Source of the DNA: Sinorhizobium glycinis
GTDB taxonomy: Bacteria; Pseudomonadota; Alphaproteobacteria; Rhizobiales; Rhizobiaceae
DNA: 64,000 nucleotides
Reading direction: 5' to 3'
NCBI RefSeq assembly: GCF_001651865.1
Contig: NZ_LPUX01000060.1
Span: 124,001-188,000 of the forward strand
Shown: positions 1-10,786 of the stretch, one piece after another
Layout: every line of letters begins with the position of its first letter
Numbering within the stretch: position 1 is the stretch's first letter
Position numbers and translations under genes: made by a program
Notes under the pieces: generated by a model
Databases searched by the model: none
Told to the model about the DNA's origin: nothing
The model's input: the letters and a program-made list of their open reading frames with translations, nothing else

Positions 1-254
1 GTTCGCGCCTTCTGCCGTACCGTGTCGCGCCTCGATGATCGCCGGACGACGAAGGCGATCAGGAGCAGGGTCGCCGACGTATAGAGCATCCAGGCGAAGG
101 TGCCGAAGTCGGTGATCGTCCGGTTGAAGCCGACGATCTCGTCCGGCAGGCCCCGCGCCCATTCCGACACGTGCGGATCGAAGGGAACGAGCGCCACGAC
201 GAGAACGATCGTCGTCAGCAGGATCCAGCCCGTGGAGGCAAGCGGTTGGTTCAT
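1..254 (-). CDS. membrane protein, N-terminal part (possibly PAP2-family phosphatase)
   Basis: Minus-strand gene cut by the left window edge; 84 codons from an ATG are visible. The peptide begins MNQPLASTGWILL and has two hydrophobic stretches separated by a loop containing WARGLPDEIVGFNRTITDFG. That loop resembles the start of PAP2-superfamily membrane phosphatases, where a WA..L...V..F...TDFG segment precedes the second helix, but the catalytic histidine motifs would lie outside the window, so this is inference. It is on the leuB strand and downstream of it, separated by a strong terminator, so it probably has its own promoter. It could equally be an unrelated small membrane protein. Confidence 0.5.
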   Translation of the reverse strand, partial: MNQPLASTGWILLTTIVLVVALVPFDPHVSEWARGLPDEIVGFNRTITDFGTFAWMLYTSATLLLIAFVVRRSSRRDTVRQKAR

Positions 255-320
255 ATCGGTCTTTCCTGTCGTTTCCCTGCATGTGAAAACGAACGAGGAA
301 AAATCAAGAGAATCCAAACA

Positions 321-350
321 AAAACACCTCCGGACGTGTGTCCGGAGGTG
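321..350 (-). terminator. rho-independent terminator of leuB
   Basis: A perfect 10-bp stem, CACCTCCGGA with TCCGGAGGTG and a 6-nt loop, is followed on the minus strand by TTTTTGTTTGG. It lies about 35 nt after the leuB stop codon. Confidence 0.9.
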
Positions 351-384
351 CCTGTTCATTTCCGTAGAAAGCAGCCTCGGCCGA

Positions 385-1497
385 TCAGGCCGAGAGCGCC
401 TTGAACTCGGCCAGGATGGCGTCGCCCATCTCGACGGTGCCGACCTGGCGGCAACCTTCCGCCATGATGTCGCCGGTGCGGATGCCCTTGTCGAGCACGT
501 TGGCGATCGCCTTCTCGAGGTTGTCGGCTTCCTTCACGAGGTTGAAGGAGTAACGCAGGCACATGGCGAAGGAAGCGATCATCGCGATCGGGTTGGCGAT
601 GCCCCTGCCGGCAATGTCCGGCGCCGAGCCATGCACCGGCTCGTAGAGCGCCTTTCGCTTGCCGGTCTTGGCGTCCGGTGCGCCGAGCGAAGCCGAAGGC
701 AGCATGCCGAGCGAGCCGGTCAGCATCGCGGCGACGTCGGAGAGCATGTCGCCGAACAGGTTGTCGGTGACGATCACGTCGAACTGCTTCGGCTGGCGGA
801 CGAGCTGCATGCCGCCGGCGTCGGCCAGCATGTGCTCGAGCTGCACGTCCGAATATTTCGCCTTGTGCGTCTCGGTAACCACCTGGTTCCAGAGCACGCC
901 CGACTTCATGACGTTGCGCTTTTCCATCGAGCAGACGCGGTTCTTGCGGGTGCGCGCCAGTTCGAAGGCGACGCCGGCGATGCGCTCGATCTCGTAGGTG
1001 TCGTAGACCTGGGTGTCGATGCCGCGCTTCTGCCCGTTGCCAAGGTCGATGATCTCCTTCGGCTCGCCGAAATAGACGCCGCCGGTCAGCTCGCGGACGA
1101 TCAGGATGTCGAGGCCCTCGACGAGTTCGGGCTTCAGCGACGAGGCGTTGGCAAGCGCCGGGTAGCAGATTGCGGGCCGCAGGTTGGCGAAGAGTTCGAG
1201 GTCCTTGCGAAGCCGCAGCAGGCCCGCCTCCGGCCGCACCTCATAGGGAACCGCATCCCATTTCGGTCCGCCGACGGCGCCGAAGAGCACGGCATCGGCG
1301 GCCAGCGCCTTCGCCATGTCGTCTTCCGAGATCGCCACGCCATGGGCGTCATAGGCGGAACCACCCACAAGCCCCTCGTCCGTCACGAAGCCGCCGCCCT
1401 GTTCGGCATTCATGTAAGCGATGATTTTGCGGACTTCCGCCATGGCTTCCGGGCCGATGCCGTCGCCGGGCAGAAGGAAGAGATTGCGCACAGTCAT
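385..1497 (-). CDS. leuB: 3-isopropylmalate dehydrogenase
   Basis: LeuB oxidatively decarboxylates 3-isopropylmalate to 2-oxoisocaproate with NAD+ in cytosolic leucine biosynthesis. The 370-residue product has the usual length. It starts [17 protein letters not shown], the nucleotide-binding N-terminus of the isocitrate/isopropylmalate dehydrogenase family (GDGIGPE at residues 11-17). Near the C-terminus it carries the family signature NLFGDMLSD followed by a [14 protein letters not shown] stretch. The ATG is preceded by AGAAGGA at good spacing. The gene appears monocistronic: a clear terminator follows and the upstream neighbour is divergent. Confidence 0.97.
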   Translation of the reverse strand: MTVRNLFLLPGDGIGPEAMAEVRKIIAYMNAEQGGGFVTDEGLVGGSAYDAHGVAISEDDMAKALAADAVLFGAVGGPKWDAVPYEVRPEAGLLRLRKDLELFANLRPAICYPALANASSLKPELVEGLDILIVRELTGGVYFGEPKEIIDLGNGQKRGIDTQVYDTYEIERIAGVAFELARTRKNRVCSMEKRNVMKSGVLWNQVVTETHKAKYSDVQLEHMLADAGGMQLVRQPKQFDVIVTDNLFGDMLSDVAAMLTGSLGMLPSASLGAPDAKTGKRKALYEPVHGSAPDIAGRGIANPIAMIASFAMCLRYSFNLVKEADNLEKAIANVLDKGIRTGDIMAEGCRQVGTVEMGDAILAEFKALSA

Positions 1498-1898
1498 GGA
1501 TAGTCCTTCTCGAGGGGGAAACTGGGCGGCGTTCTAGCGCAACTTGGTATCCAGGGAAATCGCGTCGGCGAAAGATTATGCGCGCCTTACCGGTTCCCTC
1601 GGAAACTGACCCCGCTCGCCGGAACGCGAGAAAATGATAGGATGGACCGATCACCGGTTCGCCTACGGTGAGGAAAACCCATGCGCAGGTTCATCCGGGC
1701 TGTCGCAGAGCTGGTTCGGGCCACGATGGACATCCTTACCTTCCGCAAGCCTTCGCATCGACACTGACGCCGCAGAGGCAAGCAGGTCAAGATGAGGGCG
1801 CGCCGGCCAGCCGGCCGGATCCGCAGCCACTGCCGTTTCCGCTTGACGGAACCGGCGCCGGGCGCTCGAATGGCCGAATTTCAACCGGGGTCCTCAGG
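1498..1898. other. intergenic region between leuB and lysE-type gene
   Basis: About 400 bases separating divergent genes. It must hold the leuB promoter and the promoter of the LysE-type gene. I see no convincing -35/-10 pair, riboswitch or leucine-rich leader peptide. The only coding signal is a 28-codon ORF (1681-1767), described separately. Confidence 0.5.
1681..1767 (+). CDS. possible small protein, 28 residues
   Basis: ATG at 1681 preceded by GTGAGGAAAACCC, a reasonable ribosome binding site (AGGA, 6 nt gap). It encodes MRRFIRAVAELVRATMDIL followed by a short basic tail and a TGA. The peptide would be a basic amphipathic helix. It is too short for composition to decide whether it is a gene, and no family is recognised. 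Confidence 0.25.
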   Translation: MRRFIRAVAELVRATMDILTFRKPSHRH

Positions 1899-2540
1899 AT
1901 GTCCGAGACGCTTCTTGTCGGTGCCTTTTTCGCAGCGCTGTCCTATACGCTGATCCCCGGCCCCGCCTTTCTGGCGCTTCTCGGCATCGGCGCCGGCCAG
2001 GGGCGAAAGGCCGGCGCGCTGTTCATGGGCGGCCATCTCGCCGGCGATATCCTCTGGTCGACGCTGGCGCTCGTCGCCATCGTCGGTGCCCGGTCGATCG
2101 GAACGGCGATCTTCGACATCCTCGGCCTCTTCTGCGGCGCCTATCTCGCCTGGATCGGCTGGACGGCGCTCGGGGCCCGCCCGAAAGGCGAGAATAGAGC
2201 GCTGATGACGGTCGAGCGGCCGCTTCGACGCGGGCTGATCTTCGGGCTCACCAATCCCAAAGGCTACCCGGTGGCGCTGGCGACCTTCACGGCGCTGCTC
2301 GCCGGTTCCGCCAACGCGCTGGAATTCAATGCGCTGCCGATGCTGCTCGCCGTGTCGCTGATCGGCTTCCTGCTCGCCGACGTGCTCCTGATCGCCATCA
2401 TCGGCGCCTCGGTCGTACGCCGCTTCTATCGCCGCCATGAGCTCACCATCGTACGGCTGTCGGGGCTGCTCTTCATCGGCTTTGCGGCGCAGGCGATCTG
2501 GCACGCGGCGCCCGGACTTTTCGGCATGCGCAAGCCTTGA
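1899..2540 (+). CDS. LysE-family amino-acid exporter
   Basis: The 213-residue product, starting MSETLLVGAFFAALSYTLIPGPAFL, matches the LysE/RhtB family of inner-membrane exporters in length and layout. The conserved N-terminal PGP (IPGPAFL) lies in the first membrane segment, a GRKAGALFMGG loop follows, and a TNPKGYP element sits mid-protein. About six hydrophobic segments are visible. An in-frame open region extends upstream to 1668, but the family N-terminus begins at this ATG. The substrate cannot be told from sequence. The M3 peptidase gene starts 82 bp downstream, so the two could be co-transcribed. Confidence 0.85.
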   Translation: MSETLLVGAFFAALSYTLIPGPAFLALLGIGAGQGRKAGALFMGGHLAGDILWSTLALVAIVGARSIGTAIFDILGLFCGAYLAWIGWTALGARPKGENRALMTVERPLRRGLIFGLTNPKGYPVALATFTALLAGSANALEFNALPMLLAVSLIGFLLADVLLIAIIGASVVRRFYRRHELTIVRLSGLLFIGFAAQAIWHAAPGLFGMRKP

Positions 2541-2622
2541 CGGCCTTGCTTTCATCAACCACTTCAAACATCTCGTCCGGCTCGACGATCCGCGTGCCGG
2601 GTCCGCATGCAAAGGAGTTCTC

Positions 2623-4686
2623 ATGATCGTCGACGCTACGCTCAATCCTGCCTTGGTGAATTGGACCGGCCATGAGGGCCTGCCTCGCTTCGAGGCGATG
2701 AACGACGAGGACTTCGCCCCCGCCTTCGAGGCCGTCTTCGCTAGCCACGAGGCGGAGATCGATGCGATCGCCAACAACCCCGAGCCGCCGAGCTTCGAGA
2801 ACACCGTCGTCGCGCTGGAAATTGCCGGAGACGAGCTATCGCGGGTTTCGGCGCTGTTCTGGACCAAGGCGGGCGCCCACACGAACGAGACGATCCAGGC
2901 ACTTGAACGCGACATCGCGCCGAAGATGTCGCGCCATTACTCCAGGATCGGCACGAACCCGGCCCTGTTCAGCCGCATCGACGCGTTGTGGGAGAAGCGG
3001 GAAGCGCTCCGCCTGGATCTCGAGGCGACGCGCGTTCTCGAACGGCACTGGAAGGGTTTCGTCAAGTCCGGCGCCCAGCTCGAAAAGGCGGAGCAGGACC
3101 GGCTTGCGGCGATCAACGAGACACTCGCCGGGCTCGGGGCGAAATTCGGCCAGAACGTGCTGGCCGACGAGAAGAACTGGGTGCTGCTGCTGTCGAGCGA
3201 AGAAGATTTGGCAGGGCTTCCGGATTTCCTGAAGGACGCCATGGCGGCTGCGGCGCGCGAGCGCGGCGAGGACGGCAGATACGCCGTCACACTGTCGCGC
3301 TCGATCATCGAGCCATTCCTGACATTTTCCGAAAACCGGGAACTGCGCGAACAGGCGTTCAGAGCCTGGACGGCGCGCGGCGCAAACGGCGGCGAGACCG
3401 ACAATCGCGGCATCATCGCCGAGACGCTTTCGCTTCGGGCGGAGAAGGCAAAACTGCTCGGCTACGAGAACTACGCGGCGCTGAAGCTCGACGACACGAT
3501 GGCGAAGACGCCGGAAGCGGTGAACGGGCTGTTGATGCAGGTCTGGGAAAAGGCGGTCGCGCGCGCTCGCGAGGAGGAGGCGGATCTCGCCAATCTGATT
3601 GCTGCCGAGGGCCGCAACCACGAGGTCATGCCCTGGGACTGGCGCCACTATGCGGAAAAGCTCCGGGCCGAAAAGTTCAGCTTCTCGGAAAGCGAGCTGA
3701 AGCCCTATCTGCAGCTCGAAAGGATCGTCGATGCCTGCTTCGACGTCGCGGGCCGGCTCTTCGGGATCACGGCGACGGAGAGGAAGGGCATCGCCGCCTA
3801 CCATCCGGATGTCCGGGTCTTCGAGATCCGAGACGCTTCGGGCAAGCTCGTGGCGCTCTTCCTCGGCGACTATTTCGCCCGCTCGTCGAAGCGCTCCGGC
3901 GCCTGGATGAGCTCCTTCCAGTCGCAGCATAAATTGCGACTGAAGAACGGCGCGGTTGGTGAAATCCCGATCGTCTACAATGTCTGCAATTTCGCAAAGC
4001 CCGCGGACGGCAAGCCCGCCCTGCTCTCGATCGACGACGCCCGCACCCTCTTCCACGAGTTCGGCCATGCCCTGCACGGCATGCTGTCGAACGTCACCTA
4101 TCCGTCGGTCTCCGGTACCGGCGTTTCGCGCGATTTCGTCGAACTGCCATCGCAGCTCTACGAACACTGGCTGACGGTGCCGCAGATCCTCAGGCAATAC
4201 GCCGTGCATTACCGGACCGGCGAACCCATGCCGCAGGCGCTGCTCGACAAGGTGCTCGCGGCCAGAACCTTCAATTGCGGCTTCGCCACCGTCGAATTCA
4301 CCTCCTCGGCGCTTGTCGACATGGCCTATCATACGGCAGAGAACGCCGGCGATCCGATGGCGCTGGAAGCCGCGACGCTCGAGAAGATCGGCCTGCCGAA
4401 ATCGATCGTCATGCGCCATCGCAGCCCGCATTTCCTGCACGTCTTCTCGGGCGACGGCTATTCGGCCGGCTATTATTCCTATATGTGGTCGGAGGTGCTC
4501 GACGCCGACGCCTTCGCCGCCTTCGAGGAGACCGGCGATCCCTTCGATCCGACAATGGCGGAGAAGCTCAAGGGCCATATCTATTCGGTCGGCGGGGCGA
4601 TCGACCCGGAGGACGCCTACAAGGCCTTCCGCGGCAAGCTGCCGAGCCCGGAAGCGATGCTCCAGAAGAAGGGGCTGGCGGCGTAG
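2623..4686 (+). CDS. dcp: M3-family metallopeptidase (peptidyl-dipeptidase Dcp type)
   Basis: Zinc oligopeptidase of the thimet/Dcp family that cleaves short peptides in the cytosol. The 687-residue product has the family length. The HExxH zinc motif is HEFGH at residues 478-482 in the context LFHEFGHALHG, and the third zinc ligand is expected at Glu507 in DFVELPSQ. The alpha-helical N-terminal half (residues 1-450) matches family layout. The ATG at 2623 follows AAAGGAG with a 5-nt gap and is clearly better than the upstream in-frame open region. Dcp versus oligopeptidase A is not certain; the DFVELPSQLYEHW context fits Dcp. Confidence 0.9.
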   Translation: MIVDATLNPALVNWTGHEGLPRFEAMNDEDFAPAFEAVFASHEAEIDAIANNPEPPSFENTVVALEIAGDELSRVSALFWTKAGAHTNETIQALERDIAPKMSRHYSRIGTNPALFSRIDALWEKREALRLDLEATRVLERHWKGFVKSGAQLEKAEQDRLAAINETLAGLGAKFGQNVLADEKNWVLLLSSEEDLAGLPDFLKDAMAAAARERGEDGRYAVTLSRSIIEPFLTFSENRELREQAFRAWTARGANGGETDNRGIIAETLSLRAEKAKLLGYENYAALKLDDTMAKTPEAVNGLLMQVWEKAVARAREEEADLANLIAAEGRNHEVMPWDWRHYAEKLRAEKFSFSESELKPYLQLERIVDACFDVAGRLFGITATERKGIAAYHPDVRVFEIRDASGKLVALFLGDYFARSSKRSGAWMSSFQSQHKLRLKNGAVGEIPIVYNVCNFAKPADGKPALLSIDDARTLFHEFGHALHGMLSNVTYPSVSGTGVSRDFVELPSQLYEHWLTVPQILRQYAVHYRTGEPMPQALLDKVLAARTFNCGFATVEFTSSALVDMAYHTAENAGDPMALEAATLEKIGLPKSIVMRHRSPHFLHVFSGDGYSAGYYSYMWSEVLDADAFAAFEETGDPFDPTMAEKLKGHIYSVGGAIDPEDAYKAFRGKLPSPEAMLQKKGLAA

Positions 4687-4720
4687 CGGGCCTTTCGGGT
4701 TTTTCCCGTTCGCCCCTCAG

Positions 4721-4829
4721 CCCCTCATCCGCCTGCCGGCACCTTCTCCCCGCAGGCGGGGCGAAGGGGTATGCCGCGCCGCCTAAGTCCCCTCTCCCCG
4801 CAAGCGGGGAGAGGGCTAGGGTGAGGGGC
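4721..4829. repeat. RIME-type palindromic intergenic element
   Basis: Bounded by cccctcatcc and gtgaggggc, it contains two hairpins: CTTCTCCCCGC with a GCGGGGCGAAGG partner, and CCTCTCCCCGC with GCGGGGAGAGG. The same layout recurs at 15081, 20491, 22399, 40261, 49227 and 52480. It lies between convergent genes and could act as a bidirectional transcript end. Confidence 0.85.
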
Positions 4830-4864
4830 GTCACTCTATGCCTGATAAACCAAGGTCTGTCGGA

Positions 4865-6037
4865 TTAGCCCCCCTGCTCTACCCCCAGCACCGCCAGCAG
4901 ATTGCGCATCCGGGCTGCCGCCAGTTCCGGCTTGTCGAGCACATTTGCCTGGTCGGCGAGGCGGAAGACGTCCGCGTAGTGCAGCAGCCCGCGGGCGGAC
5001 TGCAGGCCGGCCGGCAGCGTGAAATGGCGCTGGTGGCCGTTCAGCCAGGCAAGAAACACGACACCGGCCTTGTAATATTGCGTCGGCGCCTCGAAGATCT
5101 TGCGTGACAGCGGCACGGTCGGCTCGATGACGCCGCGGAAAGTGGCGAGATCGCCGCTCGCCAGCGCGGCGAGCGCCTTCGAGGCCGAGGGCGCGACGGC
5201 GTCGAAGATGCCGAGCAGCGCGTGGCTGTATTTCGCGCCGTCGCCCTCGATCAGTTCCGCATAGTTGAAGTCGTCGCCGGTGAAGCAGAGCACGCCTTCC
5301 GGAAGGCCCTTGCGCAGCGCCACTTCCTTGGCGTTGTCGAGCAGCGAGATCTTGATGCCTTCGACCTTGGCACTGTTCTCGTCGATGATCGACAGCACCG
5401 TTTCCAGTGCCTCCTCGAAATTCTCCGATCCCCAATAGCCTTTCAGTTGCGGGTCGAACATGTCGCCGAGCCAGTGCAGCACGACCTTGTCCTTCGCCTG
5501 ACGCAGGATATGGCCGTAGACGCGCCGGTAGTCGTCGGCGGATTGCGCCACGCGGGCGAGTGCCCGGCTCGCCATCATGATCGCGCGGCCGCCCTCGCCC
5601 TCGACGAAGCCGATCTGCTCCTCATAGGCGGCGATGACGTCCTCGATCGACCGGGCTTCCGCGGGAGGGAGATGGTCGGTACCGGCGCCGCAGGCGAGAT
5701 CCGCACCGGGGACGCTCCGCGCCTCGACGAGCGACCGGCGGATCAATTCCTGCGCGGCCGGCCAGGCAAGGCCCATGCCGCGCTGCGCGGTATCCATCGC
5801 CTCGGCGATCTTGAATCCCAAGCCCCATAGGTGATGGCGAAAGGCCATCGTTGCCTCCCAGTCGATCGCCGGATTGTCCCAGGGATCGGCGTCGCGAAGC
5901 GGATCGGAAACGACATGGGCGGCCGCATAGGCGATGCGGTTGAAGGTGGGCACCGCAGCAGGCCGGGCGATCGGCGTCCCCCGGAGCCGGTATTCTTCGA
6001 GCAAGCCGTCTTGGCGCAGCAGCATCAGGCTGGTCAT
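4865..6037 (-). CDS. DUF993-family protein (probable aldolase-like TIM-barrel enzyme)
   Basis: The 390-residue product starts MTSLMLLRQDGLLEEYRLRG and matches my recollection of the DUF993 family, annotated as dihydrodipicolinate-synthase-like. Visible conserved-looking elements are NRIAYAAAHVVSDP (around 33-46), the WEATMAFRHHLWGLGF helix (60-75), LHWLGDMFDP (around 190) and KISLLDNAKEVALRKGLP, which fits a barrel lysine position. No experimentally proven reaction is known to me. The start follows TGAGGAGGACGC. It is transcribed divergently from the lacI gene and shares its operator motif, so it very likely acts in the same pathway as the operon at 6349-12294. A role as a retro-aldol or decarboxylating enzyme is inference. 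Confidence 0.75.
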   Translation of the reverse strand: MTSLMLLRQDGLLEEYRLRGTPIARPAAVPTFNRIAYAAAHVVSDPLRDADPWDNPAIDWEATMAFRHHLWGLGFKIAEAMDTAQRGMGLAWPAAQELIRRSLVEARSVPGADLACGAGTDHLPPAEARSIEDVIAAYEEQIGFVEGEGGRAIMMASRALARVAQSADDYRRVYGHILRQAKDKVVLHWLGDMFDPQLKGYWGSENFEEALETVLSIIDENSAKVEGIKISLLDNAKEVALRKGLPEGVLCFTGDDFNYAELIEGDGAKYSHALLGIFDAVAPSASKALAALASGDLATFRGVIEPTVPLSRKIFEAPTQYYKAGVVFLAWLNGHQRHFTLPAGLQSARGLLHYADVFRLADQANVLDKPELAAARMRNLLAVLGVEQGG

Positions 6038-6067
6038 CGGTGTGCGTCCTCCTCAGGTTTGTCGCAT

Positions 6068-6096
6068 CGAATAATTTAGATCGTTCCAAATTTCAA
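6068..6096 (-). promoter_or_regulatory. promoter of DUF993 gene with embedded LacI-type operator
   Basis: On the minus strand TTGAAA (6096-6091) and TATTCG (6073-6068) are separated by 17 nt. The spacer is occupied by ATTTAGATCGTTCCAAAT (plus-strand 6074-6091), an imperfect palindrome centred on CG. Its right half nearly equals that of the perfect operator at 6293-6310. Confidence 0.6.
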
Positions 6097-6285
6097 GGCC
6101 GAAATTTCTCTCGCGCTGATCCGCCCAGACGCTTCCATGCTCCTCGAATCGCCCCGGTTGTTCCATGCTGAAGTGGGACGCGGGCTTTCTGTGAGGGGCA
6201 AGCACTGATAATTCACGCAATTTTCAATCAGGATTCTCGCTAGTCCGAATCTCCGCAGGGCCATCAAAAAGTGGACAAAAGCCTC

Positions 6286-6315
6286 TTGACGAAATTGGAA
6301 CGTTCCAATTATTAA
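6286..6315 (+). promoter_or_regulatory. promoter and perfect LacI-type operator of the lacI operon
   Basis: TTGACG (6286-6291) and TATTAA (6310-6315) are spaced 18 nt apart. Between them lies AATTGGAACGTTCCAATT (6293-6310), a perfect 18-bp palindrome centred on CG as is typical of LacI-family operators. Placement in the spacer predicts direct repression and autoregulation by the lacI gene that starts at 6349. Confidence 0.75.
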
Positions 6316-6348
6316 GGATGCAGAATTCAACGCGGAGGGAGGAGATCG

Positions 6349-8390
<2,042 letters not shown>

Positions 8391-8394
8391 CCGG

Positions 8395-10014
8395 ATGTCG
8401 ATGAGCAAGCATATTTCCCCGGCCGAAGCGGCTGCCCTGATACCGGACGGCGCAATCGTTTCGGTCTCCTCCTCCAGCGGACTCGGCTGCCCCGATCTGA
8501 TGCTGAAGGCGATCGGCGAGCGCTTCGCCGCGACAGGCCATCCCCGCGACCTGACGACGTTGCACCCGATCGCCGCCGGCGACATGAGCGGCATCAAGGG
8601 CGTCGACTACATCGCAAAAAAAGGCCTCCTGAAGAAGATCATCGGCGGCTCCTACCCTTCCGGTCCGTCGAGCGCCGAGCCGCCGCTGATCTGGCAGATG
8701 ATCGGCGCGAATGAAGTGGCAGCTTACAACATTCCTTCCGGCATTCTCTTCGACATGCATCGCGAGGCGGCGGCGAAACGCCCGGGCGTGATGACCAAGG
8801 TCGGCCTCGACACCTTCGTCGACCCGTCGCGCGAGGGCTGCGCCATGAACGCTTCCGCTGCCGCGGAGCCGGTGGTCAAGAAGATCTCCTTCGAGGGCGA
8901 GGACTGGCTCTATTTCAAGGCGATCGCGCCTGAGGTGGCAATCATCCGCGCCACCACGTCGGACGAGCGCGGCAATCTCACCTATGAGCACGAGGGCGCC
9001 TATCTCGGCGGGCTCGACCAGGCGCTCGCCGCCCGCAACAATGGCGGCATCGTCATCGCGCAAGTGAAGCGCATCGCCAAGGAAGGTTCGTTCAAACCGC
9101 ACGATGTGCGCGTGCCCGGTGTGCTCGTCGACTACGTCGTCGTCGATTCGGAACAGAAGCAGACGACGCAGACGCTCTACGATCCGGCGATCTCCGGCGA
9201 GATCTTCCGGCCGCTCGACAGTTTCCGCGTCCCGGAGTTCAACATCCAGAAGGTGATCGCACGCCGGGTCGCGCAGGAGCTGGAGGCCGGAAGCGCCGTC
9301 AATCTCGGCTTCGGCATCTCCGCCAACGTGCCGCGCATCTTGCTTGAAGAGGGGCTGCATGGCGCCGTCACCTGGGTGATCGAACAGGGCGCGGTCGGCG
9401 GCGTGCCGCTCTTGGATTTCGCCTTCGGCTGCGCGTCGAACGCCGATGCCTTCATGCCGTCGCCCTACCAGTTCACCTATTTCCAGGGGGCCGGCTTCGA
9501 TGCGTCGCTGCTCTCCTTCCTGGAGATCGACCGCACCGGTTCGGTCAATGTCTCGAAGCTCAGCTTCCGCCCGCATGTGACGGCCGGCGCCGGCGGCTTC
9601 GTCGACATCACGGCGCGGGCGAAGAAGATCGTGTTCTCCGGCATGTTCAATGCCGGCGCGAAACTTGGCGTCGCCGGTGGCAGGCTGGTGATCGAGAAGG
9701 AAGGCAAGCTCAGGAAGCTGGTCAACCAGGTCGAACACGTCACCTTCTCCGGCCGACGCGCGGTCGAGCAGGGCCAGGACATCACCTATGTCACCGAGCG
9801 CTGCGTGATGAAGCTGACGCCGGGGGGCATCCTGCTCACCGAAATCGCTCCGGGCGTCGAACTTGAGGCGCATATCCTCGACCAGTCGGAGTTCCCGCTG
9901 ATCGTTTCCGACAAGCTGAAGGTCATGGACGCGGCGCTGTTCCACGAGGCTCCGCTTGGCCTCGAGCTCCCCGCCAAGCCGCAACGCGAGATCGCGGGAG
10001 GCGCAAATGGCTGA
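8395..10014 (+). CDS. acyl-CoA:carboxylate CoA-transferase (family I, fused subunits)
   Basis: The 539-residue product is one chain with both halves of a family I CoA-transferase: an A-like domain (residues 1-270) and a B-like domain (280-520). The catalytic glutamate is Glu330 in VIEQGAVGG, corresponding to the ExGxxGG motif of acetate/propionate/3-oxoacid CoA-transferases. It would move CoA from a donor such as acetyl- or succinyl-CoA to an acid made by the pathway. The ATG at 8395 lies 4 nt after the previous stop, and the next gene overlaps by 8 nt. The acid substrate is not predictable from sequence. Confidence 0.9.
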   Translation: MSMSKHISPAEAAALIPDGAIVSVSSSSGLGCPDLMLKAIGERFAATGHPRDLTTLHPIAAGDMSGIKGVDYIAKKGLLKKIIGGSYPSGPSSAEPPLIWQMIGANEVAAYNIPSGILFDMHREAAAKRPGVMTKVGLDTFVDPSREGCAMNASAAAEPVVKKISFEGEDWLYFKAIAPEVAIIRATTSDERGNLTYEHEGAYLGGLDQALAARNNGGIVIAQVKRIAKEGSFKPHDVRVPGVLVDYVVVDSEQKQTTQTLYDPAISGEIFRPLDSFRVPEFNIQKVIARRVAQELEAGSAVNLGFGISANVPRILLEEGLHGAVTWVIEQGAVGGVPLLDFAFGCASNADAFMPSPYQFTYFQGAGFDASLLSFLEIDRTGSVNVSKLSFRPHVTAGAGGFVDITARAKKIVFSGMFNAGAKLGVAGGRLVIEKEGKLRKLVNQVEHVTFSGRRAVEQGQDITYVTERCVMKLTPGGILLTEIAPGVELEAHILDQSEFPLIVSDKLKVMDAALFHEAPLGLELPAKPQREIAGGANG

Positions 10015-10786
10015 CGAACGCATCCGGGTCGAGATCGACGGCGCCGTCGCGACGATGACGGTCGCACGGCCGGAAAAGCTCAATGCCTTCGACATCGACA
10101 TGCTGAAGGCGCTCGCCGCCGCTTGCGATGCGGTCGAGGCGGACCGCGCCGTGCGGGTCGCGATCCTCACCGGCGAGGGCAAGGCCTTTTCCGCCGGCGG
10201 TGACATCAAGGCCTGGGGCGGCATGGACCCTGCCGCCTTCGGTCATGACTGGGTGCGCTTCGGCCACCGCGTCTTCGAGCGGCTGGCGACGCTGCGCATG
10301 CCGGTGATCGCGGCACTCAACGGCCATGCGCTCGGCGGCGGCCTGGAACTGGCGGCGGCAGCGGATATCCGCATCGCCGAGACGCAGGTGAAAATCGGCC
10401 TTCCCGAAACGAGTCTCGGCATGGTGCCGGGCTGGTCCGGCACGCAGCGCCTCGCCTTGCGGTTCGGCGCACAGATCGTCCGCCGCATGGTGCTCGGCGG
10501 CGAGATGTTCACGGCAGAGGAGGCGAGGGCCGAAGGGCTGGTCGATGCGGTGGTCGCGACAGGCACGGTGGTGACCGCAGCGCGGGACTATGCCGCCCGG
10601 ATTGCGGCGCGTGGCCCGGCGGCGCTCGAAATATCGAAACTGATGATCGCCTCGGCAAGCGGCGAGGACAGGGGCGCGGCGGTCGAAGCGTTGGGCTCGA
10701 TCCTTGTCGCCAAGACCGGCGACCTCAAGGAGGGCGTCGCAGCCTTCAGCGAAAAGCGCGAAGCGCGCTTCAAGGGAGAATGGTGA
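10007..10786 (+). CDS. enoyl-CoA hydratase/isomerase family protein
   Basis: The 259-residue crotonase-fold protein has the oxyanion-hole segment GEGKAFSAGGDIK (around 55-67) and the second active-site segment NGHALGGGLELAAAADIRIAE (around 103-123). Both glutamates used by hydratases are present (GGGLEL and LPETSLG), so hydration or dehydration of a CoA thioester is plausible. It begins inside the end of the CoA-transferase gene (8-nt overlap) and ends overlapping the aldehyde dehydrogenase start by one base. Precise substrate unknown. Confidence 0.9.
   Translation: MADERIRVEIDGAVATMTVARPEKLNAFDIDMLKALAAACDAVEADRAVRVAILTGEGKAFSAGGDIKAWGGMDPAAFGHDWVRFGHRVFERLATLRMPVIAALNGHALGGGLELAAAADIRIAETQVKIGLPETSLGMVPGWSGTQRLALRFGAQIVRRMVLGGEMFTAEEARAEGLVDAVVATGTVVTAARDYAARIAARGPAALEISKLMIASASGEDRGAAVEALGSILVAKTGDLKEGVAAFSEKREARFKGEW

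Noticed and set aside
100-1503. 467-codon plus-strand frame opposite leuB
   Set aside because: Antisense shadow of leuB; no family features.
1498-1560. Leucine leader peptide or riboswitch ahead of leuB
   Set aside because: No run of leucine codons, no terminator/antiterminator pair and no conserved riboswitch core seen on the minus strand.
2836-4578. 580-codon frame antisense to the M3 peptidase gene
   Set aside because: Shadow frame; the sense strand holds the HEFGH zinc motif and the full family pattern.
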